A stretch of DNA of 64,000 nucleotides from CAADGU01 sp035444285 (GTDB lineage: Bacteria > Chloroflexota > Anaerolineae > Promineifilales > Promineifilaceae). The first letter of the stretch is position 1, and every line of letters begins with the position of its first letter. Of the stretch, positions 50,735 to 59,176 are shown piece by piece. The stretch is from positions 310,001 to 374,000 of the forward strand of contig DAOMOK010000002.1 in NCBI GenBank assembly GCA_035444285.1. Reading direction: 5' to 3'. The notes beneath the pieces were generated by a model. The model did no database searches. It was not told the origin of the DNA and saw only the letters and a program-made list of their open reading frames with translations. The position numbers were made by a program, and so were the translations under genes.

Positions 50735-51625
50735 TTATCTACTGTTGGCTTTCACGCGCTCCAACATCAGGCGGGCGGTTTCACCACTGACGCGCTCAAT
50801 GTCGTCCTGGTATTTGAGGATGACGCCCAGCGTGTCATTGACCACATCCAGGCTGAGCGCCTGCTGATCCAGGGCGACCAGCGCGGCCGTCCAGTCCAGC
50901 GTCTCGGCCACGCCGGGGATTTTGTACAGGTCGGTTTCGCGCAGCTCTTGAATGAAGGCCGTCACCTGCCGCGCCAGCATTTCCGGGGCGTGCGGCACTT
51001 TGGCGCGCACGATGTCGTACTCTTTCTCGAAGGTGGGGTAATCAATCCAGTAATAGAGGCAGCGCCGTTTGAGGGCGTCATGCACTTCGCGGGTGCGGTT
51101 GGAGGTGAGGACGACGACCGGTTTGTGCCGCGCTTTCAGCGTGCCAATTTCGGGGATGGTCACTTGGAAGTCGGACAGGATTTCCAGCAGGAAGGCTTCA
51201 AACTCTTCGTCGCTGCGGTCAATTTCGTCAATGAGCAGGACGGGTCGGTGGCTGCGGGATTCTTCGATGGCTTGCAGCAACGGCCGTTTCAACAAATAGT
51301 CCGCGCCGAACAGTTCCCCTTCTGTGGCCTTCTCGCCGCGTGACTCCAGCAGGCGAATGTGTAACATTTGCCGGGTGTAGTTCCACTCGTAAACGGCATG
51401 GTTCACATCCAGCCCTTCGTAGCATTGCAGCCGGATCAGGTCGGTTTGCAGCAAGTCGGCCAACGTTTTGGCAATCTCCGTCTTGCCCACGCCCGGTTCC
51501 CCTTCCAGGAACAACGGCCGTTCCAGTTTCAATGCCAGGTACACGGCCGTGGCCAATCCGCGGTCGGCAATATAAAAACGCCCCTTCAGCGCATTTTGCA
51601 ATTCATCAATTGAGCCAATTTCCAT
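50735..51625 (-). CDS. coxD: MoxR-family AAA ATPase (CoxD-like)
   Basis: A 296-residue MoxR ATPase: Walker A 'GEPGVGKTEIAKTLA', Walker B 'VLLIDEIDRSDEEFEAFL', sensor 'VVLTSNRTREVHDALKRRC', and an arginine-finger region 'LYYWIDYPTFEKEYDIV'. It belongs to the CoxD branch, a chaperone that with CoxE matures molybdenum hydroxylases or other metalloenzymes. It heads the operon MoxR - hypothetical - C39-like - DUF1997-like - CoxE. Confidence 0.92.
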   Translation of the reverse strand: MEIGSIDELQNALKGRFYIADRGLATAVYLALKLERPLFLEGEPGVGKTEIAKTLADLLQTDLIRLQCYEGLDVNHAVYEWNYTRQMLHIRLLESRGEKATEGELFGADYLLKRPLLQAIEESRSHRPVLLIDEIDRSDEEFEAFLLEILSDFQVTIPEIGTLKARHKPVVVLTSNRTREVHDALKRRCLYYWIDYPTFEKEYDIVRAKVPHAPEMLARQVTAFIQELRETDLYKIPGVAETLDWTAALVALDQQALSLDVVNDTLGVILKYQDDIERVSGETARLMLERVKANSR

Positions 51626-51720
51626 GATGGGCTTTCCTCGCAGGTCAGTGTAAGATGATGGGGATTTTAGCGGAGAACGGCCGTGTTGTCGTTACTTTAG
51701 CATAAGGAGAAGTAAATACC

Positions 51721-52446
51721 ATGGACAGCTTGAATCCAGATGCACACGCCGGTTGGGAGCAAATATGGCGTAGTAACGATATACCCCCTCGTTACCGCAG
51801 CTTTGCGCCGCCCAATGATACGGTGGTGGAATGGGTGGAAGGAGTAGCGCCGGCTGGTTTTATCCTGGACGTGGGCTGCGGTGTGGGGCGGCATCTGGTT
51901 TACCTGGGTGAGCGCGGTTTTCGGGTAGCCGGTGTAGATATTTCACCGAGTGGGGTCAGGTTGGCCCAGGAAGCGTGTGCGGAACGCCAGATTGCCGCTG
52001 ACGTGCGCGTATCAGCCATGCCGACCTTGCCCTGGGCCGACGAGACGTTTGACGCCGCCATTTCTACCTCGGCCATTCATCATCAACTGCGCGCCGACAT
52101 GGTGCAGACATTGGCCGAAATCTGGCGTGTGCTCAAACCAGGTGGGCTGCTGCTGGTGGACTTCCCCTGCACCGACACGCTGGTATACCAACAATTGCGC
52201 CGCCGCACGGCCGTCGGGGAGATAACCGAAGTGGAGCCAGATACCTTTGTGGATGAAGGCCCGGTGCGGGAAGACGATGATGAATATCTGCCGCATCATT
52301 TCTGTGACGAAGCTGATGCCCGCGATTTGCTGCGGAATTTTGAGATCATACGGTTGTGGGCTGACCTGCGCGAGGTAGCAACTGAAAGCGGCCCCGGTAA
52401 GGTTGGCAAGTGGGTGGCCTGGGTACGCAAACCATTTGCTGATTGA
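51721..52446 (+). CDS. class I SAM-dependent methyltransferase
   Basis: A 241-residue protein with the Rossmann methyltransferase motifs 'ILDVGCGVGRHLVYL' (I), 'RVAGVDISPSGVRLA' (II), 'WADETFDAAISTSAIHH' (IV) and 'IWRVLKPGGLLLVDFP' (V). Resembles TehB-like or generic small-molecule methyltransferases; the substrate cannot be inferred. AAGGAGAAG stands 8 nt before ATG. Divergent from moxR, with an ACGGCCGT in the spacer. Confidence 0.88.
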   Translation: MDSLNPDAHAGWEQIWRSNDIPPRYRSFAPPNDTVVEWVEGVAPAGFILDVGCGVGRHLVYLGERGFRVAGVDISPSGVRLAQEACAERQIAADVRVSAMPTLPWADETFDAAISTSAIHHQLRADMVQTLAEIWRVLKPGGLLLVDFPCTDTLVYQQLRRRTAVGEITEVEPDTFVDEGPVREDDDEYLPHHFCDEADARDLLRNFEIIRLWADLREVATESGPGKVGKWVAWVRKPFAD

Positions 52447-52490
52447 GATCCCTGATAGATAACCCAGCACGAACGCTACGATTGTGAACG

Positions 52491-55040
52491 TTATTCCATC
52501 AACGCCAGAGCCGATGCCTGCTCCATTGTTATCTTTTTACCTTCCAAACTGGCTGTTGCAAACGCCTCTTCGCCAATTCCGGCGATAATGGCGGCAATTT
52601 CCTGGTCAACCTCTGCCTGTTCGCTGGGCGGCCGGGGGTTCGAAATTTCTGTACGTGTGGCCTCTGCCCAGGCAAATAACCGGGCTGCCTTCTGGAACTG
52701 TGCCTGCCCCACGGCCAGGCAGGCCAGCCCTTCCAGAGCAAAAACGACCCCGCCAGGGTGCTCCACCGCCTGGAACTGCCGCTGGCTTTCCGCAAAAATC
52801 AGTCGCGCCTGGGTTACCACCCCGATCCGCAGGAAAACATACCCCAGGTTAACATATGACCAATAACTTTGCATCACAATGCCACTCTCCCGGCACAAAG
52901 CGTAGCTTTTCTCAAAGTAAAGACGCGCCTGCTCATACTCTCTTTGTCTGAGCGCCAGTTGCCCTAAATAATACAATGTATCTCGGGTGCCATGTTCTCC
53001 GAACGGTTCCTGAATGGCCAGACATTCGTCGAGCCAGACGCGAGCGGCGGCAAAATCTCCCATCAAGAGTGCCATCTGGCCTTTTTTGCCCAAAACGAAG
53101 GCAGCCCACGCCTGATGGCCGGCCATTTTGTATAGCTTCTCACTTTCGGCGAGATAAGACATGGCCAGGTCATAATTGTTGATATTCGTTGCCAACAAAG
53201 CGGCCGTTGCCAGGGCAGAGGCTAATCCCAATGGGTCATCCAAGCCATTGAAGATTTCCAAACTCTGCCTCATAAGCGTTTGCGCCAATGCCCCCTCTCC
53301 CTTTAAGACCTGTACCCAGGCAAGCGTATCAAGATTGAGGGCAATGCCCCGCTGATCCCTTGATTCCCGTGAGATAACCAGACTTTCTTCTGCCAACTCA
53401 ATCGCACGAGATAGATTAAACATCATGATATTGAGTCGGCTCTGGATGCCTAATCCTTCGGCTCGGAGAGACAGTGGCAGCCTGGCGGGTTGCAGTAACA
53501 GGCGCGAAATCCATGTTTCACCCTCTTGCACATAACCCTGATTTAACCAAAATTGAGTCAACGCTAAAGCAAGCCGTAACCCTGCTGCCACATTGGTTTC
53601 CTGCGCCCAGTCCAGGGCGGCGCGCAGGTTAGCCACTTCCACTTCCATCAGGTTCATCCAGGCCAGCCGCTCCGATCCGGCCAACCCCTTCTCAGCCTGT
53701 TCGGCCAACTGGAGAAAATAATCGAGATGACGCTGGCGAGCTTCTTCGACTTCACCCGCATCATCCAGCCGCGCCAGCGCGTAGGCACGGATTGTTTCCA
53801 GGAGGGTAAAGCGCGGTTCGCCGCTGGCGCCACTTTGCTGCACCAGGCTCTTGTCCAATAAGGAGGCTATCCCCTCCACCGTCGTACCGTCAAGCTGGCA
53901 GATGGCCTCGGCCGCCGCCAGCGTCCAACTGCCCACAAGCACCCCTAGCCGCCGGAACAGCGTTTGCTCGGCCGGGGACAGCAGGTGGTAGCTCCACTCA
54001 ATCGCCGCGTTTAGGGTTCGCTGGCGTGGCTCCAGGTCTTGTATGCCATCTGTGTGCAGCAACGGCCGTCCATGCAGCCGTTCCAGCAGCGCGCCCGGCG
54101 GCAGGAACTTGACCCGCGCCGAAATCAACTCAATGGCCAGGGGCAGGCCGTCCAGCCGGGTGCAAATGGCGGCCACGCCTGATCCGTTCTCCTGGGTAAT
54201 CTGGAAATCCGGTTTCACGGCCTGGGCACGCTCGACGAACAGTTGAACGGCCGTATAACGGGACAGCGTGTCGGCTTCGGGCAGGTGGTTCAGGTCAGGC
54301 AGCGCCAGGGTCGGGACGGGGAACTGCCGCTCGTGACGGATGTGCAGCGGGGCGCGGCTGGTCGCCAGGATTTTCAGCCAGGGGCAGGCGGCCAACAGGT
54401 CGGCGATTTGGGGCGCGGCGGCCACAATTTGCTCGAAGTTGTCCAGTACCAGCAGGCTTTGTTTCTCGCGCAGATGGGCTTTCAGCCGTTCCGGCGGCGT
54501 GAGCGGGCCGATTTCCTGAAGCCCCAACACGTTGGCGATGGTGTAGGGCACCAGGTTGGCTTCACTGAGCGGGGCCAGGGCCACGAAGAACACGCCATCG
54601 GCAAACTCATTCAACAGGCGGTGCGCGATGGCGATACTCAGGCGCGTTTTGCCGATGCCCGGCGGCCCCACGAGGGTTAATAGCCGGGTTGTCTGGCGGC
54701 TGAGTTGGTGAACGGCCGTTACAATATCCGCTTCCCGCCCAATCAGGGGCGTCGGTGGTTCCGGCAGATTGTGGCGCGACGGGGAGCGAACGGGAACAGG
54801 ATGCAGGGCGCTCTCGATCTGCCCGGTGCGGGCAAACTGCACAAAGGCTGCCTGTTCTTCCGGGAGAAGTTGCAGATGTTCCGCCAGCAGTTGCGCCATC
54901 TGGCGCGAGGGACGGCGTTGACCGCCCTCGAATTTGCGGATGGTCTCGGCCGAGCAGCCCACCTGCTGCGCCAGCCGTTCCTGCGTCAGGTCAAGCGCCT
55001 TCCGGCGCTGCTTGAGCCATTCACTGAACGATATATTCAT
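52491..55040 (-). CDS. XRE-HTH / STAND ATPase / TPR regulator
   Basis: An 849-residue regulator. Residues about 5-65 are an XRE-type HTH ('RKALDLTQERLAQQVGCSAE'), then a STAND/NB-ARC ATPase with Walker A 'GPPGIGKTRLS' (about 127-137), 'LLVLDNFEQIVAAAP' and 'LKILATSRAPLHIR'. A winged segment follows, then TPRs from about 430 to 830. The ATPase gates activity in response to a ligand sensed by the repeats. It is divergent from a SnoaL-like gene, its most likely target. The start at 55040 is used because the HTH begins right there. Confidence 0.9.
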   Translation of the reverse strand: MNISFSEWLKQRRKALDLTQERLAQQVGCSAETIRKFEGGQRRPSRQMAQLLAEHLQLLPEEQAAFVQFARTGQIESALHPVPVRSPSRHNLPEPPTPLIGREADIVTAVHQLSRQTTRLLTLVGPPGIGKTRLSIAIAHRLLNEFADGVFFVALAPLSEANLVPYTIANVLGLQEIGPLTPPERLKAHLREKQSLLVLDNFEQIVAAAPQIADLLAACPWLKILATSRAPLHIRHERQFPVPTLALPDLNHLPEADTLSRYTAVQLFVERAQAVKPDFQITQENGSGVAAICTRLDGLPLAIELISARVKFLPPGALLERLHGRPLLHTDGIQDLEPRQRTLNAAIEWSYHLLSPAEQTLFRRLGVLVGSWTLAAAEAICQLDGTTVEGIASLLDKSLVQQSGASGEPRFTLLETIRAYALARLDDAGEVEEARQRHLDYFLQLAEQAEKGLAGSERLAWMNLMEVEVANLRAALDWAQETNVAAGLRLALALTQFWLNQGYVQEGETWISRLLLQPARLPLSLRAEGLGIQSRLNIMMFNLSRAIELAEESLVISRESRDQRGIALNLDTLAWVQVLKGEGALAQTLMRQSLEIFNGLDDPLGLASALATAALLATNINNYDLAMSYLAESEKLYKMAGHQAWAAFVLGKKGQMALLMGDFAAARVWLDECLAIQEPFGEHGTRDTLYYLGQLALRQREYEQARLYFEKSYALCRESGIVMQSYWSYVNLGYVFLRIGVVTQARLIFAESQRQFQAVEHPGGVVFALEGLACLAVGQAQFQKAARLFAWAEATRTEISNPRPPSEQAEVDQEIAAIIAGIGEEAFATASLEGKKITMEQASALALME

Positions 55041-55213
55041 GTTTTGCCCTGAAATGCCCACTTTTGTACCGCTAATTGTACCGCTAAATCAGTAACATTT
55101 TACCGCCACTCCGGTTTTAATGAAGAAGTTGTATCACAGCCAGCAAAGAAGAACTAACGCAACTTTTGTGTACTCGTTCATCCTTCCCAATTCAGCATTA
55201 TCAGGAGATAACA

Positions 55214-55606
55214 ATGTCAGTTGAAAGCACAAACAAAGTGATGACCCAGTATTGGAACTCCGGCCACGCGGATGTGAGTGTGATGGCCGAAGATGTGGTG
55301 TTCACAGTGATGGCCGACGGGCAAGAGCACCGCACGCCGGAAGGGGTGTTGGGCATGCTCAACTACTTCTACCACATCGCTTTTGAGGCCGACGCCACCC
55401 CCAGTAACCTCGTCGTCGCTGATGGCCGAGCGGTGTGGGAGGGAGATTTTCACGGCCGTCACATCGGTGAGTTCGCCGGTATTCCGGCCACCGGTAAAGA
55501 GGTGCGCGTGCCGCTCTGTGTGGTCTATAACCTGGAAAACGATCGGATTACACACGGCCGTGTCTATTTCGAGATGCCCGCGCTGTTTCAGCAGCTTGGG
55601 ATGTAG
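55214..55606 (+). CDS. SnoaL/NTF2-like protein
   Basis: A 130-residue cone-shaped alpha+beta barrel protein: 'VMTQYWNSGHADVSVMAEDV', 'NLVVADGRAVWEGDFHGRH', 'GKEVRVPLCVVYNLENDRI'. Members are polyketide cyclases, ketosteroid isomerases or ligand-binding accessory proteins. No catalytic assignment is possible. CAGGAGATA precedes the ATG at 55214. It is divergent from the XRE-STAND regulator and followed by a lipoprotein gene 81 nt downstream. Confidence 0.78.
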   Translation: MSVESTNKVMTQYWNSGHADVSVMAEDVVFTVMADGQEHRTPEGVLGMLNYFYHIAFEADATPSNLVVADGRAVWEGDFHGRHIGEFAGIPATGKEVRVPLCVVYNLENDRITHGRVYFEMPALFQQLGM

Positions 55607-55687
55607 GCGGCTAAAGAACAAAATTTGTAAAGAGTGTTTGATTGAAAATGAACGATGCCCAAGATTAACCAAAAGGAAGGTTGTGCC

Positions 55688-56800
55688 ATGAGACATATTA
55701 TCAATTGCCTGGCTTTATGCGTAATTTCAGTTCTGTTGGCGGCCTGTGGGTCTGCACCCTCAGCCACACCCGCCCCAACCTCCCCACCGCCAACACCAAC
55801 AGCCCCGCTGCCCACCGCCACCAGTCTGCCACCCACCGCCACGGCCGTTTCGCCGGAGGTGATGGCCGAGATTGACGCCTTGCTCGCTGATCTGGCGGAG
55901 CAAGGGCTTTTTTCGGGCGCCGTGCTGGTGGGCCACCAGGGCAATATCATGCTTAGCCAGGGTTACGGATTGGCGGATCGTGAACAAGCTATTCCGAATA
56001 CACCCCAAACGCGTTTTCGGATTGCCGCTCTCACCAAGCAGTTCACGGCGATGGCGATCCTCATTCTGGAAGCCCAAGGCAAACTCAACGTTCAAGACCC
56101 TATTTGCAACTATCTCCCCGATTGCCCGGCAATCTGGCAAGACGTCACCATCCATCACCTGCTGACGCACACAGCCGGTATGCCTTATTTTACCCCACCG
56201 CTGAAGGAGGTGCCCTTAGATTTTGAGCCAGGCGAGCAATGGCGCTACACCCATGGTGGTTATCTCGTACTGGGGTACATCATTGAAGCGGTCTCCGGTC
56301 AAACGGATGAAGAGTTTCTGCAAGAAGCCATTTTCACCCCCCTGAACCTGAGTGACACCGGCTATGAACACAATTCTGACACGCTGGCGATTGGTTATAA
56401 GAATCGGTTTGGCACGGAACCGGCCGAATTCATTGATATGTCTATCGCGTATGCGGCCGGCGCTTTGTACTCTACTGTTGAAGACCTTTACCGCTGGGAA
56501 CAGGCTCTCTCTACAGAGCAACTGGTGCCACAGGCTTATCTGGACGAGATGTTCGCCCCGCAAGTAGCCACCAACAGCAGTACTGGAATTGGATCTGGCT
56601 ATGGCTATGGCTGGTTCACAGGGGTAGATGATGCAGGTCGGCCGCGCATTGCGCACGATGGCGTTATTAATGGGTTTGCCTCCGTTATAGCTCGCTATCC
56701 GACCGATCATCTGACCATCATTGTGCTAAGCAACCAGGAGCAAAATGATGCCACTTCCTTAGAACTTATTCTGTCCAGGAAAATCTTTGGCGATGAGTAG
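55688..56800 (+). CDS. beta-lactamase-like serine hydrolase lipoprotein lacking the catalytic serine
   Basis: A 370-residue lipoprotein: the signal peptide ends in the lipobox LLAAC, followed by a Pro/Thr-rich tether (about 22-60) and a class-C beta-lactamase/D-Ala-D-Ala-peptidase fold. The S-x-x-K motif should lie at 114-117 but reads A-L-T-K in 'RIAALTKQFTAMAI'. The second motif is Y187-T-H189 instead of Y-x-N, and the third HDG (323-325). With Ala for the nucleophile the protein is probably inactive as an acyl enzyme and may bind peptides or glycan instead. It is otherwise full length. RBS AAGGAAGG upstream. Confidence 0.85.
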   Translation: MRHIINCLALCVISVLLAACGSAPSATPAPTSPPPTPTAPLPTATSLPPTATAVSPEVMAEIDALLADLAEQGLFSGAVLVGHQGNIMLSQGYGLADREQAIPNTPQTRFRIAALTKQFTAMAILILEAQGKLNVQDPICNYLPDCPAIWQDVTIHHLLTHTAGMPYFTPPLKEVPLDFEPGEQWRYTHGGYLVLGYIIEAVSGQTDEEFLQEAIFTPLNLSDTGYEHNSDTLAIGYKNRFGTEPAEFIDMSIAYAAGALYSTVEDLYRWEQALSTEQLVPQAYLDEMFAPQVATNSSTGIGSGYGYGWFTGVDDAGRPRIAHDGVINGFASVIARYPTDHLTIIVLSNQEQNDATSLELILSRKIFGDE

Positions 56801-56824
56801 TACCGGTAATTGGTAATCGGTTGT

Positions 56825-56851
56825 CAGTAATCGGTCTTATACCGATTACTG
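56825..56851. terminator. inverted repeat between converging genes
   Basis: CAGTAATCGGT-CTTAT-ACCGATTACTG, a perfect 11-bp hairpin, overlaps the SDR stop codon. It is preceded by a 'taatcggt' tandem repeat. It lacks a long T-run, so termination is an inference. Confidence 0.5.
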
Positions 56852-57604
56852 AGCCGTAAATCCCCCATCAATCGTTAATGCCGCCCCGTTGGTGAAGGAG
56901 GCGGCGTCGGAGCAGAGCCAGAGCACGGCGCGGGCCACTTCGTCCGCCTGGCCCAACCGGCGCATGGGGTTGATGCGGATGGTCGCTTCCAGAAATTGGG
57001 GGAAGGCTTCAAAGCCACGGGAGACCATGGGCGTCTCGATAACCGAGGGGCAAACGGCGTTGATGCGGATGTTTTTACGGCCGTACTCCACCGCCGCCGT
57101 GCGGGTCAGTCCCACCACCCCATGTTTGCTGGCGGCATAAGCGGGCATGGAATGAGCGCCGGTCAGCCCGGCCACCGAAGCTGTATTCACAATGGCTCCG
57201 CCGCCCTGGGCCACCATTTGTTCCAATTCATATTTCAGACACAGCCATACCCCCTTCAAATTCACAGCAATGATCCGGTCAAAATCGTCCTCGCTCACAT
57301 CCATGGTGCGCGTGGGCAGCCCTTCAATCCCGGCATTGTTGAAGGCGCAGTCGAGACGGCCGTAGCGCGCCACCACTTCACCCACCATTGCCTGCACATC
57401 ATCCGCCCGCGAGACATCTGCCTGAAAAGCAAACGCCTGCCCGCCGCCATCGGTGATCATGGCTACCGTTTCCTCGGCCGTATCCAGGTTCACGTCGGCC
57501 ACCGCCACATTCGCGCCTTCTTGAGCAAACAGTACGGCCGTGGCCCGCCCTATGCCAGACCCACCGCCGGTTATCAGAGCCACCTTGTTTTGAAGTTGAG
57601 TCAT
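56846..57604 (-). CDS. SDR-family oxidoreductase
   Basis: A 252-residue classical short-chain dehydrogenase: 'ITGGGSGIGRATA' NAD(P) loop, 'ADVNLDT' with the acidic residue favouring NAD, 'FNNAGIEG', the catalytic Ser in 'NTASVAGLTG', Y-x3-K in 'YAASKHGVVGLTR', and the C-terminal 'LTIDGGFTAQ'. Substrate unknown, within the glucose-1-dehydrogenase / 3-oxoacyl-reductase-like group. GGAG lies 5 nt before ATG. It follows tnaA on the same strand. Confidence 0.93.
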   Translation of the reverse strand: MTQLQNKVALITGGGSGIGRATAVLFAQEGANVAVADVNLDTAEETVAMITDGGGQAFAFQADVSRADDVQAMVGEVVARYGRLDCAFNNAGIEGLPTRTMDVSEDDFDRIIAVNLKGVWLCLKYELEQMVAQGGGAIVNTASVAGLTGAHSMPAYAASKHGVVGLTRTAAVEYGRKNIRINAVCPSVIETPMVSRGFEAFPQFLEATIRINPMRRLGQADEVARAVLWLCSDAASFTNGAALTIDGGFTAQ

Positions 57605-57618
57605 ATTTACTCCAGATG

Positions 57619-57691
57619 GTGAGCAGTAAGCGGTGAGCAGTAAGCAGTAGATCGCTCACTCACCGCTTACCGCTTACTGCTTACCGCTCAC
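57619..57691. repeat. heptameric 'gagcagt/aagcggt' inverted array
   Basis: Seven-base units gagcagt, aagcggt, aagcagt run in one direction and then as complements, giving a ~73-bp foldback that includes the last codons (SGKQ) and stop of tnaA. Confidence 0.75.
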
Positions 57692-59074
57692 TAAAAGTCC
57701 CCCAAACACCGGTTCCATGCGCGCCGAGAAGTGGCGCAGTACGGGCGGTGCATCAGCAATACGCACCCCGCGAATGTGCTCCCGGATATTATTGACATAC
57801 AAAATCACTTCGGCCAGATAATCCACATGGCTTTGCGTATAGACACGGCGCGGGAAAGCCAGGCGTACCAGTTCCATCGCCGCCGGATGCTCGGAGCCGT
57901 CCGGCTGATGCCCAAACATCACCGAGCCAATCTCCACCGAGCGAATGCCCCCTTCCAGATACAGCACCAGCGACAGCGCCCAGGCCGGGTATTCACTCTG
58001 GGGAATGTGCGGCAGCATCGCCAGCGCGTCAATGTAAATGGCGTGGCCGCCCGGCGGCTGCACAATGGGCACGCCATTGGCCGTGAGAATATCGCCCAGA
58101 TAGGCCACCGAGCGGATGCGATATTGCAGATAATCCTCATGCAGTACTTCTTCCAGCCCCACGGCAATGGCCTCCAAATCGTAACCCGCCAGCCCGCCGT
58201 AGGTGGGAAAACCTTCGGTGAGGATGAGCAGATTTTTGCACTTTTGCGCCAGGGCATCGTCGTTCAACGCCAGGAAACCACCGATATTCGCCATGCCATC
58301 CTTCTTGGCGCTCATAGTGCAGCCGTCGGCATAGCTGAACATCTCCTGGGCAATTTCCAGGGGTGTCTTGTCCGCGTAACCGGGTTCGCGGGTTTTGATG
58401 AACCAGGCATTTTCGGCAAAACGGCAGGCATCGAGGAAAAAGAGCACATGGTGCTTCCGGCAAATCTCGCTGGCGGCGCGGATATTGGCCATGCTCACCG
58501 GCTGCCCGCCGCCAGAGTTGTTGGTAACGGTGATCATCGCCAGCGGTACGTTGCCGGGGTATTCGGCAATGGTCTGTTCCAGGGCGTCCAGGTCTATGTT
58601 GCCCTTGAAGGGCAGAATGTGGGCGGGGTCGTGTGCTTCAGGGACGGCGATGTCCAGCGCGGTCGCCTTGCGGTATTCGATATTGGCGCGGGTGGTATCA
58701 AAGTGGGTGTTGTTGGGCACAATCTCGCCCGGTTTGAGCAGCGAGCCAAAGAGAATGCGCTCGGCGGCGCGGCCCTGATGGGTGGGGATGACGTGTTTGA
58801 AGTTGGTGATGCGTTGCACGGCCGTTTCAAACTTGTAAAACGACTTCGCCCCGGCATAACTCTCATCCCCTAACATCATGCCCGCCCATTGGCCGGAAGA
58901 CATGGCCCCGGTACCCGAATCGGTGAGCAGGTCAATCAGCACATCCTCCGCTTTGAGCAGAAACAGGTTATAGCCCGCCTCTTGCAGTAGCCGCTCCCGC
59001 TCATCCCGTGTCGTCTGCCGGATCGGCTCTACCGTTTTAATGCGAAAAGGTTCGATGATGGTTTTGAATTGCAT
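57674..59074 (-). CDS. tnaA: tryptophanase
   Basis: A 466-residue PLP beta-eliminating lyase. 'THQGRAAE' binds phosphate, 'NNSGGGQPVSM' and 'FFLDACRFAENA' follow, and the PLP lysine lies in 'CTMSAKKDGMANIGG' (258). Tryptophanase and tyrosine phenol-lyase are close, but 'VEIGSVMFG' lacks the tyrosine-specific arginine of the lyase ('MERGI') and the C-terminus has 'LRHF' with His, as in tryptophanase, rather than 'LRFF'. The reaction is L-tryptophan to indole, pyruvate and ammonia. No TnaC-like leader peptide or permease is seen. GGAG lies before ATG. The gene contains one octamer, at 58817. Confidence 0.9.
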   Translation of the reverse strand: MQFKTIIEPFRIKTVEPIRQTTRDERERLLQEAGYNLFLLKAEDVLIDLLTDSGTGAMSSGQWAGMMLGDESYAGAKSFYKFETAVQRITNFKHVIPTHQGRAAERILFGSLLKPGEIVPNNTHFDTTRANIEYRKATALDIAVPEAHDPAHILPFKGNIDLDALEQTIAEYPGNVPLAMITVTNNSGGGQPVSMANIRAASEICRKHHVLFFLDACRFAENAWFIKTREPGYADKTPLEIAQEMFSYADGCTMSAKKDGMANIGGFLALNDDALAQKCKNLLILTEGFPTYGGLAGYDLEAIAVGLEEVLHEDYLQYRIRSVAYLGDILTANGVPIVQPPGGHAIYIDALAMLPHIPQSEYPAWALSLVLYLEGGIRSVEIGSVMFGHQPDGSEHPAAMELVRLAFPRRVYTQSHVDYLAEVILYVNNIREHIRGVRIADAPPVLRHFSARMEPVFGGLLVSGKQ

Positions 59075-59085
59075 ATTTTCTCCAT

Positions 59086-59140
59086 GTTCGTAGTAGGCAA
59101 TTTATTGCCGTCAAAAGGCGATAAATCGCCTACTACGAAC
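59086..59140. repeat. long inverted repeat, family A copy 4
   Basis: Left arm GTTCGTAGTAGGCAATTTAT has diverged (GCAATTTATTGC) while the right arm keeps the family sequence; spacer GTCAAAA is nearly that of copy 1. It lies in the leader of tnaA. Confidence 0.85.
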
Positions 59141-59176
59141 TTGCGAACTTACGAACTTGCGAACTTACGAACTTGT
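59138..59176. repeat. octameric 'gaacttRc' tandem repeat
   Basis: Five copies of gaacttgc/gaacttac. The array supplies the final Ser codon and the TAA stop of the molybdopterin-binding protein gene. Confidence 0.75.

Noticed and set aside
57731..58873. 380-codon open frame antisense to tnaA
   Set aside because: The tnaA frame carries every active-site motif; the antisense translation has none.
57674..59074. tyrosine phenol-lyase instead of tryptophanase
   Set aside because: The Arg in the MERG motif and the C-terminal Phe typical of the lyase are replaced by Ile and His, as in tryptophanase.
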